A program made the position numbers and the translations under genes. Shown piece by piece: positions 1 through 6,648 of a DNA stretch of 6,732 bases. The notes beneath the pieces are model-generated. The model made no database searches and was not told the origin of the DNA. It worked only from the letters and a program-made list of their open reading frames with translations. Origin of the DNA: Methylothermaceae bacterium. Its GTDB lineage: Bacteria > Pseudomonadota > Gammaproteobacteria > Methylococcales > Methylothermaceae. Positions within the stretch are counted from its first letter, which is position 1, and every line of letters starts with the position of its first letter. The stretch covers positions 1-6,732 of the forward strand of contig JALVSV010000094.1 in NCBI GenBank assembly GCA_027024125.1, read 5' to 3'.

Positions 1-1650
1 GATTTCCCCTTGTTCGGTAAACTTGACTGCATTGCCGATCAGGTTGGTCAACACTTGACGCAATCTGGTCGGATCCCCTTCTCGTACTTGAGGCAACTCG
101 GGAGGGAGGAACAAGTTCAGATCCAGATTTTTGCTATGCGCCCGCTGAGCCAGTAAAGTACAGACCTCCTCCAGAAGATCGGCCAAATCAAAACGTGTCC
201 TTTCAATTTCCACCTTTCCGGCTTCAAGCTTCGAGAAATCCAGTATATCGTCGATGATTTCCAATAGAGCATCGGCGGAATTGACTGCGGTTCTGACCAA
301 TTCCCGCTGTTCGTCAGAGAGCGGGGTTTCTTGCAACAGATCCAGCATGCCCAGGACGCCATTCATGGGCGTGCGGATCTCATGACTCATATTCGCCAGG
401 AAAGCACTTTTGGCTTTGGCCTGAGACTCTGCCTGCTCACGAGCAAATGCCAGCGTTTCACGGGCTTCTTCCTGCAGCAAAGCCAGCGCCAGCATTTCAC
501 CCACCAGACGCAGAGTGACAAGCCTTGCAGATTGCCGTTCAGGATAAGGATCTGTGTACAGGAACAAAATCCCCAATATCTGTTCCTTTTCTCTCAAAGG
601 TACGATGTAATGGCCATGAGACTTCATTCCTTCGAATTGGTGCTCGTGCCGGGGATCACAAAAACAGTCGTCTGACACCAACAACTCACCTGAAAGTGCC
701 GCTTTACCACAAAGACAAGCCCCTACAGGAATTTGACGTTCTTTTTCCCGGAATTCGTCGCTAAACTGCCCTCGCAAGATAAACATTTCCAGAACTTCGC
801 CTTTTTTACGGAAAAGACCTCCTTTTTTCTGCAACGCCAATCCATCCAATTCGAACAAAACTTCAAGAACCTGTTCGATGCGCTGCTGAAGTTTTCCCTG
901 ACCCGCCAGAATCTCTGCTATCTTTAGCCGCGCTTCGGTGTCCGCTTTTTCCATGCGAGCCAGCTTTTCCCTTTCCACCACTGCACTGACATCTCTTTGG
1001 ATTTGCACATGGCCTACCAGTGTCCCGTTCTCATCCATGATGGGAGTGACATGCAACTCAGCCCAGTACTCATATACATCTGGTTGATCGGCCTGCCCTT
1101 CGATGGAAACTGGAAATTTCCTGGGACCGTTGCGACGGCCAAGAACACGACCCGACCAGTAACGTCCGGAAATCAACGTTGCATTCATTTCCGCCAACAC
1201 CTGCTGATCGGCATGAGGGCTATCCAGCATCGCGGGTGTTCGACCAATAAGATCTTCCTCTGGATAACCGGTGAATTTGCACAGGGCAGGGTTCACATAG
1301 ACAATTCCACCCTTTTCGTCAGTGATCAGGATCATCTCCTGACTGGCATCCAGGGCTTGGCGCAATTTGGCATTGCGGCGGGAATTTTCTCCGATTCGCT
1401 GTATATCCCGTTTGATCTTCTTCTGCAAGGGTCTGAAGCAGAGACACCAGACAAAAGGGGCACTCAAGATCGTCAATAATCCGGAGCTGAATATTCCCTC
1501 CACCGAAGGACTTAGCGCCCATCCCCAGCCTGGCAAATGCCCAGCCAACTCATTGACGAGAAAATCCGCCACAACGATGATGAAGGTCAACTGTAAAAAG
1601 GTTATCAGGAAAGAACCTGACTCAACCAACCTGTGACGATGCTTGGACAT
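1..1650 (-). CDS. Membrane sensor histidine kinase (PAS-GAF-HisKA-HATPase), C-terminus cut by window edge
   Basis: Inner-membrane sensor kinase that would autophosphorylate on histidine and pass the phosphate to a response regulator or an attached receiver domain. I translated 550 codons by hand with no stop. Two hydrophobic stretches lie at about residues 13-33 and 50-72, joined by a short loop. A PAS domain follows at about 97-215 ([14 protein letters not shown], then [12 protein letters not shown]), then a helical linker and a GAF domain at about 235-385. The HisKA H-box is [10 protein letters not shown] with phospho-acceptor His423. The ATPase N-box begins at about 536 (NLIGNAVKF, Asn540), and the window ends just after it, so the G boxes and any receiver or Hpt domains are outside. 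The ATG at 1650 is preceded by two GGAG boxes, 8 and 3 bases upstream. The GAF domain carries an unusual CxC/CxC/HxH/HxH cluster (residues 312-347). The H-box style is that of BarA-like hybrid kinases. The signal sensed is unknown. Confidence 0.96.
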   Translation of the reverse strand, partial: MSKHRHRLVESGSFLITFLQLTFIIVVADFLVNELAGHLPGWGWALSPSVEGIFSSGLLTILSAPFVWCLCFRPLQKKIKRDIQRIGENSRRNAKLRQALDASQEMILITDEKGGIVYVNPALCKFTGYPEEDLIGRTPAMLDSPHADQQVLAEMNATLISGRYWSGRVLGRRNGPRKFPVSIEGQADQPDVYEYWAELHVTPIMDENGTLVGHVQIQRDVSAVVEREKLARMEKADTEARLKIAEILAGQGKLQQRIEQVLEVLFELDGLALQKKGGLFRKKGEVLEMFILRGQFSDEFREKERQIPVGACLCGKAALSGELLVSDDCFCDPRHEHQFEGMKSHGHYIVPLREKEQILGILFLYTDPYPERQSARLVTLRLVGEMLALALLQEEARETLAFAREQAESQAKAKSAFLANMSHEIRTPMNGVLGMLDLLQETPLSDEQRELVRTAVNSADALLEIIDDILDFSKLEAGKVEIERTRFDLADLLEEVCTLLAQRAHSKNLDLNLFLPPELPQVREGDPTRLRQVLTNLIGNAVKFTEQGEI

Positions 1651-1792
1651 TCACTCCACTCCAATGATGTCTTTGGTTGAAGTTTAGTCCAGGCAACAGA
1701 GACATTGCTTGCAGCGATATTTTTTCGAAGCTCAAAAATCATTGGCGGCGTGGAAATGTCCAGCTCCAGACTGATAAGACGTCCTCAAATTA
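1651..1792. other. Intergenic gap between ATPase and kinase genes
   Basis: This 142-bp spacer separates two genes on the minus strand. It contains a weak AT-rich dyad around 1715-1742 and a 6-bp inverted repeat TGATAA/TTATCA (1772-1777 and 1790-1795) that includes the stop codon of the ATPase gene. Neither is followed by a U-tract in a terminator arrangement, and I see no convincing -35/-10 pair. Whether the kinase is cotranscribed with the ATPase or has its own promoter cannot be decided by eye. Confidence 0.5.
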
Positions 1793-3340
1793 TCAATTGG
1801 GATAGATCACCAATCTTCTGAGAGGATCGGAGCCAACACTCTCGGCGACCAGATGGTAACGACTGACGATATGGTGCTGTATCTTGCGAACTTCTCGACT
1901 TTGAGGCGCCAGTTCCACTGCCACTGATTCAGCCAACACTTTCTGGATGGCTGACTCGGTTTCCTGGACTGCAACCTCGATATCTTCATCGGCGATTTCC
2001 ATCGGTTGACTGAAGATGTGATTGAGCTGGCGCCGAATCTGTGCAGTCGAATTTTTCTTGATACAGTGCAAAGGCAAACCGGTAACCTGCAGAATTCGTC
2101 GCAACCTGGCATCTTCGGAGCGTGAACGTAGCGCCAGAATCATATCCGCTTTTTCCGGATTTGCCACCGTGCGCGCATCGAAACGGAAACTGCGTATGAC
2201 CCTTTCCACCTGATCGCGGCTGATGGCATAAGGATAAATTCTCACTTCCCCTTTCAACGCATCTACCGACAAGTGCTTGGATGGCTGTTCCTGATATTCC
2301 TGTTGTGGTGATGGAACCTCTCCCTGTGGTGTCCGGCGGATGCCCCCACTTTCTTCACCTCTGAGGATGGCATCAACCGCACTGGCAGTGTCGGTGTGAA
2401 CGATCATTTCTTCGCGATCGACCAGTTCCACCACCTGCTCGAACGTAGGAGGGACCCTTCTCTCACTGACTGTCTTCTGAGTGCCACGGAAGCGGGCCTC
2501 GTCATCCCCGAGAGTCACTGTCTGGACTCCCCCCACCAAATCCGAGAGAGTGGGATTTTGCACCAGATTCTCCAATGTATTGCCATGGGCGGTTCCAATC
2601 AGCTGGACTCCCCGTTCGGCGATGGTGCGGGCTGCCAGTGCTTCCGACTCGGTTCCAATCTCATCAATGACGATGACCTCCGGCATATGATTTTCCACTG
2701 CCTCGATCATCACCGAATGTTGCCTCTCGGGATGTGGAACCTGCATCCTCCGGGCACCACCGATGGCAGGATGAGGAATATCCCCATCGCCACCGATCTC
2801 ATTGGAAGTATCAATGACCACGACCCGCTTGCCAAAATCGTCGGCCAAAATCCGGGCCACTTCACGCAGTCTGGTAGTTTTACCGACTCCGGGGCGCCCC
2901 AGCAACAACAGGCTTCTTCCGGATTCCACCAGGTCCCGGATCTGATCGATGGTTCCAGTCATGGCCCGACCAATTCGCAAGGTCAACCCAATGATTCGAC
3001 CTTTACGATTGCGAATCGCCGAAATTCGGTGAAGCGTTGCTTCTATACCCGCACGATTGTCGGCACCAAATTCGCCCACCTGTTCCACCACATGGGCAAT
3101 GTCTTCGCGGGTCACCTGACTCTCGCTCAATCTGACAGTGCAATCGGCGTAACGCGCTTCCGGAAACCGACCCAGATCCATGACGATCTCAAGCAGCCCT
3201 TCGCCGGATTGAGCCAACACCCCCCCCTGCAAAGAGGGCGGCAGGATATCGAGCAATAATTTTAATTCATCATCAAACACGGTCATGGTCGCAGGCTGTT
3301 TGAGAAGTGGTGGCAGAATATCCTGAGAAGTGTTTGGCAT
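1793..3340 (-). CDS. AAA ATPase with C-terminal R3H domain, Ycf45/SpoIIIAA-like
   Basis: Predicted cytoplasmic P-loop ATPase of 515 residues related to the SpoIIIAA-type ATPase domain and ending in an R3H single-stranded nucleic-acid-binding domain. The Walker A motif is GRPGVGKT (148-155), Walker B is VIVIDEIG (222-229, Asp226/Glu227), and a sensor-like GTAHGNT lies at 249-255. An N-terminal region (about 22-130) includes RAGIEATLHRISAIRNRKG. After a Gln/Pro/Glu-rich linker (about 325-360) comes a small alpha/beta region (about 365-445, beginning VRIYPYAISRDQVERVI), and then R3H at about 470-515 with the diagnostic R-x3-H (Arg485, His489). From memory this order, and much of the wording of the motifs, matches cyanobacterial and plastid Ycf45-family proteins over their full length. 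Their function is not well established; a role in RNA or DNA handling is inference. The ATG at 3340 has only a weak GGA upstream. Met19 is an alternative start but has no visible ribosome-binding site. The kinase gene lies 142 bp downstream on the same strand. Confidence 0.95.
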   Translation of the reverse strand: MPNTSQDILPPLLKQPATMTVFDDELKLLLDILPPSLQGGVLAQSGEGLLEIVMDLGRFPEARYADCTVRLSESQVTREDIAHVVEQVGEFGADNRAGIEATLHRISAIRNRKGRIIGLTLRIGRAMTGTIDQIRDLVESGRSLLLLGRPGVGKTTRLREVARILADDFGKRVVVIDTSNEIGGDGDIPHPAIGGARRMQVPHPERQHSVMIEAVENHMPEVIVIDEIGTESEALAARTIAERGVQLIGTAHGNTLENLVQNPTLSDLVGGVQTVTLGDDEARFRGTQKTVSERRVPPTFEQVVELVDREEMIVHTDTASAVDAILRGEESGGIRRTPQGEVPSPQQEYQEQPSKHLSVDALKGEVRIYPYAISRDQVERVIRSFRFDARTVANPEKADMILALRSRSEDARLRRILQVTGLPLHCIKKNSTAQIRRQLNHIFSQPMEIADEDIEVAVQETESAIQKVLAESVAVELAPQSREVRKIQHHIVSRYHLVAESVGSDPLRRLVIYPN

Positions 3341-3375
3341 TATTCCAAGAGCCCAGTGGCATGTAAACAGGTCTT

Positions 3376-3395
3376 CTTGTCAGACGAAGGACAAG
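3376..3395. repeat. Inverted repeat CTTGTC-N8-GACAAG in leader of ATPase gene
   Basis: Perfect 6-bp arms (3376-3381 and 3390-3395) separated by 8 bases, lying 35 bases upstream of the ATPase start codon at 3340. It could be an operator half-site pair or a small hairpin in the 5' untranslated region. Six-base arms of this kind also occur by chance, so the functional reading is weak. Confidence 0.3.
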
Positions 3396-3434
3396 TTTCG
3401 AAGTTCATGGAATGTAAATAATCGGGAACAGACT

Positions 3435-3443
3435 TGGTATGAT
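3435..3443 (+). promoter_or_regulatory. Extended -10-like element TGGTATGAT, plus strand
   Basis: TG-N-TATGAT matches the extended -10 form of a sigma-70 promoter (TGnTATAAT, five of six in the hexamer). There is no good -35 element 16-18 bases upstream (the bases there are TAAATA), which extended -10 promoters can tolerate. It would start a plus-strand transcript near 3450, opposite in direction to both flanking genes and leading into the purine-rich GAGAGGAGG at 3487-3495. No recognised gene lies downstream on this strand, so this is either a chance match or a small or antisense RNA promoter. Confidence 0.25.
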
Positions 3444-3565
3444 TATGACTGGAAGCCGACAGGTTCCTTGTGGAAGGAATGAAACTGAGAGGAGGTAGTG
3501 AAAATCATCTATGGGAATGGCAGATACTTCTCAACCCATCGACAGTATCAAACCATACCCCGAAT

Positions 3566-3604
3566 ATTGCCAGTACCCTATTCTACATGAACGGGACTGG
3601 CAAT
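3566..3604 (-). terminator. Long bulged stem-loop downstream of the DUF1631 gene (no U-tract)
   Basis: The arms ATTGCCAGT (3566-3574) and ACTGGCAAT (3596-3604) pair perfectly over 9 bp. After one unpaired A (3575) the stem continues with CCC (3576-3578) against GGG (3593-3595), giving 12 bp with a single bulge and a 14-base loop. It lies 28 bases past the stop codon of the DUF1631 gene, the place where a transcript 3' end would be expected. Neither strand has a run of T after the stem, so it is not a canonical intrinsic terminator. It could be a 3'-end stabilising hairpin upstream of Rho-dependent termination, or a structured leader element for the ATPase gene. Confidence 0.4.
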
Positions 3605-3622
3605 CTCATCAGGGTCAAAGGT

Positions 3623-3638
3623 CAATAGAATTCTATTG
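3623..3638. repeat. 16-bp perfect palindrome CAATAGAATTCTATTG over the DUF1631 stop codon
   Basis: The sequence equals its own reverse complement for all 16 bases (centre between 3630 and 3631) and covers the TAG stop codon and last sense codon of the DUF1631 gene. As RNA it could form a 6-bp stem with an AATT loop; as DNA it resembles a dimeric regulator site. The flanking bases do not extend the symmetry. No T-run follows, so termination by this element alone is unlikely. Confidence 0.45.
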
Positions 3639-5957
3639 CAGAACTGGGACCGCCCCCTCCATTTCCTGAGAAGGCGGCTGCTTGGCAGGGTGTTTCAGGG
3701 TACTCATCATAGACGCCAATGCTCGATCCATCAGAGGAACTTTGGCGCCCTCGATAACGACCGCATTGCCACGGCGCAACTCCGCAGCCAGCCCATTAAG
3801 CGTGTATTCTCCCACTTTCATCCCCCGGCGATTGACGAAGATCCGGATTCCTGTAACCTTACTGATCCAGGAAAGTTTTATCCGTTGGGGCTTGCCTGCC
3901 GAATCCTTCATTTCCAGCCAATCCCCTACCTCCATCTGCTTGGCTTTGACCACGAACTCATCACTGTCAGAACCGATAGACTCTTCGGACATCAGGATAA
4001 TCTCTTCTTCGAGATCGCCTTCCTCAACATCGGTCAGATCCGAAATATCCACTTCATCCACATCAGGCAGATTGGATGAGATTTCCCGTAACTCCGCTTC
4101 CAATCTGGGATTCAGTCCCTGCTTCTCATGATGGAAGAGGTCTAGATGAACACCCTCCAGTTCCTTAAACAATAAGGCCACTTGCTTGGGATCCAGGGAG
4201 ATCTGCTCAAGCTCCTGACGCAATGCACGTAATACACCCGGGATACGCTGCAAGATCCGCCTGCATTCAGATGCATCCTTTGGCGGCGTCAGGGTCAGAA
4301 AAATAGAATCGGTGAGCGCCAGCTTGGCGTCCCAATTTTCCGGATCCCTGTCCTTGCGAAGACAGGAAAGCAACAAAACATCCTTCCAGGTATTCGAAAA
4401 GAAATGTTTCAAGCGTGGAGAAAGTTGCTTACCGCTCAATCTTCGCGCAATTTCATCGGCCACTTGTTTTTTGGCCAAAAGCAGATGCTCCTTGCTTTCT
4501 ACCGACTGACGGGTGCGTTCTTCCAATCTTTCACTGCGTCTTCCCTCTTGCTCCATGAATTGAGTGAATTCCTGCAGGAGCTCTTCGAATATTTCGATGT
4601 TTTGCGTAAATTCATTGAGGATTCGGTCCACTGTTTCAGTAATTCGCTGAAACACGGGGTTCTGATCCAGATCTTCGTCTCCAGACAAGGCGATTCCCGC
4701 GTGGGCCAGCTGATTCAACAATCCCCTGGCGGGATGACTTTTCTTGGATAAAAAGGACTTGTCAAGAATCGCTACTTTAATAATCGGGATTTGCAGGCGC
4801 CCTATAATCGCCTTGATCTTGTCCTGCAGATTACGATCTTCGAGTATGAAGTCGAAGATCATGCCAATCATATCGATGACGTCCTCGTCCACCTGGGTTA
4901 AAGCCCTGGTACCGCCGTGCATTTCGCTGAGATGATTGGCCAGGACAAGTTTGACATTTGCCCCTTCCTCCTGTTGTAAGGCTGTGGTCAGCCGGGCCAC
5001 TTGCTCCGGCTCCTGAAGCGAGGACAGGGCTCCCACCAGCTCTTCGGTTTCAGTGACCACGACGCCCGGTTCATGAGCCATATTTGCCAACGAAGGCAAT
5101 CCTGCCTGGCTACGCCAGGCTGAGATCAATGTATGCATCGCCTGGATTGCCTGTATATAGGCTGTCTGATCGGGAATGGATGATGGAGTGTCGGAATCCG
5201 CAGAATCCATTTGTTGGGCCTGATTCGTACCCTGCCCCCCTGATCGCTTTTTGATCTTTCGCGGGATCTCTGGCAGAACTCCGTTTTCAGACAAGGCATC
5301 GTTCAAGATTTCATAGACGACCTCCAACTCGCCGATGACATGGTTCTCATACAGCTTGAATAACACCAACTTGACCTTCAGTTCCAGAGTCAGAGGGCGC
5401 AAAACCTCGGCAAAGGTCTTTCCAAGCATATGCGGTGCTAACGGATTATCCTCATTACCAATTTCGCTACAGCCTAAAAGTTTGGCAAAACGTTTGTTGA
5501 GGGCATATAAATCACGGTGGAAAAGATTGTTCCCCTTGTTGATCAAGGTACCGACCGCCAAATCCGTTTCCAGGGTTTCGTTTTCTACCAGGGAAAAATC
5601 ATCTTCATCCAGATCCAGTGATGTGGCACTTGCAGACCCCCCCTGACGTTTTTGAGTTTGGGACTGCCAAAAATCATCATAGCCCTTGAGCAGGGCATTC
5701 AGATATTGCCGTTCGATATTCTCCCTCTCCCGACGAAGATAGCGCATGGCCTCGAAATATAACTCCTGAATGGTACTGCTGACCGCTTTGTCGGACATCG
5801 CAAAAAGTTCATCGTCCACCTTCTCGAAAAAACGCGTTAAGATGGGCATGAACTCTTTTTGGAACAACCTCCGGCATTCCGCCACGATTGGGGCTTTGTG
5901 ATTGCCTGAAGATGAATGACGGTCCTTGAAGTCGACGACGTTTTTTTCGGGATTCAT
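3633..5957 (-). CDS. DUF1631 family protein, function unknown
   Basis: A 774-residue cytoplasmic-looking protein: I see no signal peptide and no membrane segment, and it is rich in charged helices. I recognise it as DUF1631 from the N-terminal helical block (about 25-95, with VDDELFAMSDKA and ELYFEAMRYLRR), the central LQIPIIKVAILDKSF stretch, and the C-terminal module with VGDWLEMKD (about 677-685), LSWISKVTG and VFVNRRG-like IFVNRRGMKVGEY (707-719). A Gln/Glu/Arg-rich predicted coiled coil lies at about 475-515, and a strongly acidic segment (about 635-665) separates the helical body from the C-terminal module. I choose the ATG at 5957 (MNPEKNVVDF) because GGAG sits 7 bases upstream. Earlier in-frame starts (TTG at 5990, ATG at 5987) lack a good site and would add a dissimilar 10- or 11-residue extension. 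The C-terminal module is beta-rich and recalls small ligand-binding barrels, but I cannot assign a ligand. The family has no biochemical role known to me. Confidence 0.9.
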   Translation of the reverse strand: MNPEKNVVDFKDRHSSSGNHKAPIVAECRRLFQKEFMPILTRFFEKVDDELFAMSDKAVSSTIQELYFEAMRYLRRERENIERQYLNALLKGYDDFWQSQTQKRQGGSASATSLDLDEDDFSLVENETLETDLAVGTLINKGNNLFHRDLYALNKRFAKLLGCSEIGNEDNPLAPHMLGKTFAEVLRPLTLELKVKLVLFKLYENHVIGELEVVYEILNDALSENGVLPEIPRKIKKRSGGQGTNQAQQMDSADSDTPSSIPDQTAYIQAIQAMHTLISAWRSQAGLPSLANMAHEPGVVVTETEELVGALSSLQEPEQVARLTTALQQEEGANVKLVLANHLSEMHGGTRALTQVDEDVIDMIGMIFDFILEDRNLQDKIKAIIGRLQIPIIKVAILDKSFLSKKSHPARGLLNQLAHAGIALSGDEDLDQNPVFQRITETVDRILNEFTQNIEIFEELLQEFTQFMEQEGRRSERLEERTRQSVESKEHLLLAKKQVADEIARRLSGKQLSPRLKHFFSNTWKDVLLLSCLRKDRDPENWDAKLALTDSIFLTLTPPKDASECRRILQRIPGVLRALRQELEQISLDPKQVALLFKELEGVHLDLFHHEKQGLNPRLEAELREISSNLPDVDEVDISDLTDVEEGDLEEEIILMSEESIGSDSDEFVVKAKQMEVGDWLEMKDSAGKPQRIKLSWISKVTGIRIFVNRRGMKVGEYTLNGLAAELRRGNAVVIEGAKVPLMDRALASMMSTLKHPAKQPPSQEMEGAVPVLQ

Positions 5958-5964
5958 ATTCTTA

Positions 5965-5968
5965 CTCC
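5965..5968 (-). promoter_or_regulatory. Ribosome-binding site (GGAG) deciding the DUF1631 start
   Basis: On the minus strand, GGAG is followed by 7 bases and then the ATG at 5957-5955. Spacing and sequence are near optimal. The upstream in-frame candidates at 5990 and 5987 have nothing comparable, which supports the shorter protein. Confidence 0.65.
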
Positions 5969-6011
5969 AGCGTCCTGCACCTACCATCAACCCGGAATGG
6001 GCCTCTAGTCA

Positions 6012-6039
6012 TTGTCACAGATTTGGAAGTAAGCTTAAT
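6012..6039 (+). promoter_or_regulatory. Possible sigma-70 promoter for ampD
   Basis: TTGTCA (6012-6017, five of six to TTGACA) and CTTAAT (6034-6039, four of six to TATAAT) are spaced by 16 bases in the divergent gap between the DUF1631 gene and ampD. The implied transcript start near 6046 would leave a leader of about 33 bases before the ampD ATG. The -10 match is mediocre. I found no convincing promoter for the opposite, minus-strand gene in the same gap. Confidence 0.35.
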
Positions 6040-6078
6040 CCCCTGGCAAATATTTAACCGTGACTGGATTCTCAAAAA

Positions 6079-6648
6079 ATGAATCAACCTGAAATTGAAT
6101 CGACAATCATCCACGACGGATGGTTGCACAACGCCAGAAAGCTACCTAGCCCCAATCAGGACGAACGACCCAACGGGGAAATCTCCCTTCTGGTCATCCA
6201 CTGCATCAGTTTGCCACCGGGGGAATTTGGCACAGAAAATATCGATCGGTTGTTCTGCAACCGGTTAACGCCGGAAGGGCACCCTTACTTTTGTACGATC
6301 GCAGACCTCAAAGTCTCGGCTCATTTGCTGATCAATCGCGAGGGATCCATGACCCAATATGTCCCTTTTCACCGCCGGGCCTGGCATGCTGGAATTTCCA
6401 TATTCGACGGAAGGGGGCGATGCAATGACTTTTCCATTGGAATTGAGCTGGAGGGCACCGAAACCGTGCCCTACACCGAAGCACAATACCGGTGCCTCAC
6501 GGATGTCACTCGTATCTTGCTTCGACATTATCCCCAGCTTACCCGCCAAAGGATCGTAGGCCACTGTGACATCGCACCTGGACGCAAAACCGACCCTGGA
6601 GAAAGCTTCGATTGGAGCCTCTACCATGATCTGCTCACAGGCAGATGA
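6079..6648 (+). CDS. ampD: 1,6-anhydro-N-acetylmuramyl-L-alanine amidase AmpD
   Basis: Cytoplasmic zinc amidase of peptidoglycan recycling. It cleaves the bond between anhydro-N-acetylmuramic acid and L-alanine in muropeptides imported by AmpG, and in species with AmpR/AmpC its loss raises beta-lactamase expression. The protein has 189 residues, the usual size for AmpD (about 180-190), and no signal peptide, which separates it from periplasmic AmiD-type paralogues. Amidase_2 motifs are all visible: VIHCISLPPGEFG with zinc ligand His41, AHLLI at 81-85, AWHAG at 101-105, IGIELEG with Glu123, and VGHCDIAPGRKTDPG with zinc ligands His162 and Asp172 and catalytic Lys170. The ATG at 6079 has only a weak GGA 11 bases upstream, so translation may be modest, but the N-terminus fits the family. 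It is divergent from the DUF1631 gene. No ampE follows: the next gene is on the opposite strand and overlaps the 3' end. Confidence 0.97.
   Translation: MNQPEIESTIIHDGWLHNARKLPSPNQDERPNGEISLLVIHCISLPPGEFGTENIDRLFCNRLTPEGHPYFCTIADLKVSAHLLINREGSMTQYVPFHRRAWHAGISIFDGRGRCNDFSIGIELEGTETVPYTEAQYRCLTDVTRILLRHYPQLTRQRIVGHCDIAPGRKTDPGESFDWSLYHDLLTGR

Noticed and set aside
331..1522. Several open frames of 60-160 codons on both strands over the kinase
   Set aside because: All overlap the kinase frame, which shows continuous PAS, GAF and HisKA motifs; the others are out-of-frame shadows.
1715..1742. AT-rich dyad with T/A runs as an intrinsic terminator of the ATPase gene
   Set aside because: The potential stem is only A-T pairs and imperfect, with no GC-rich part before the T-run, so it does not meet the form of a terminator.
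1772..1795. Inverted repeat TGATAA-N12-TTATCA at the ATPase stop codon
   Set aside because: Six AT-rich pairs with a 12-base loop are expected by chance at this length; no supporting element is nearby.
2396..3259. Long plus-strand open frame (287 codons) opposite the AAA-R3H gene
   Set aside because: It lies wholly antisense to a strongly conserved ATPase and its translation shows no domain-like pattern. Its length is explained by the codon use of the real gene.
3523..3549. Inverted repeat GATACT-N15-AGTATC
   Set aside because: Short arms and a wide loop; it would also compete with nothing of known role, so there is no reason to prefer it over chance.
3511..3669. Plus-strand frame of 52 codons starting at ATG 3511
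   Set aside because: The AGGAGG upstream is 15 bases away, too far, and the second part is antisense to the end of the DUF1631 gene. There is no sign of a real protein.
3682..4131. Overlapping plus-strand frames of about 148 codons opposite the DUF1631 gene
   Set aside because: Their translations are low in recognisable structure and mirror the coding strand, which has family motifs throughout.
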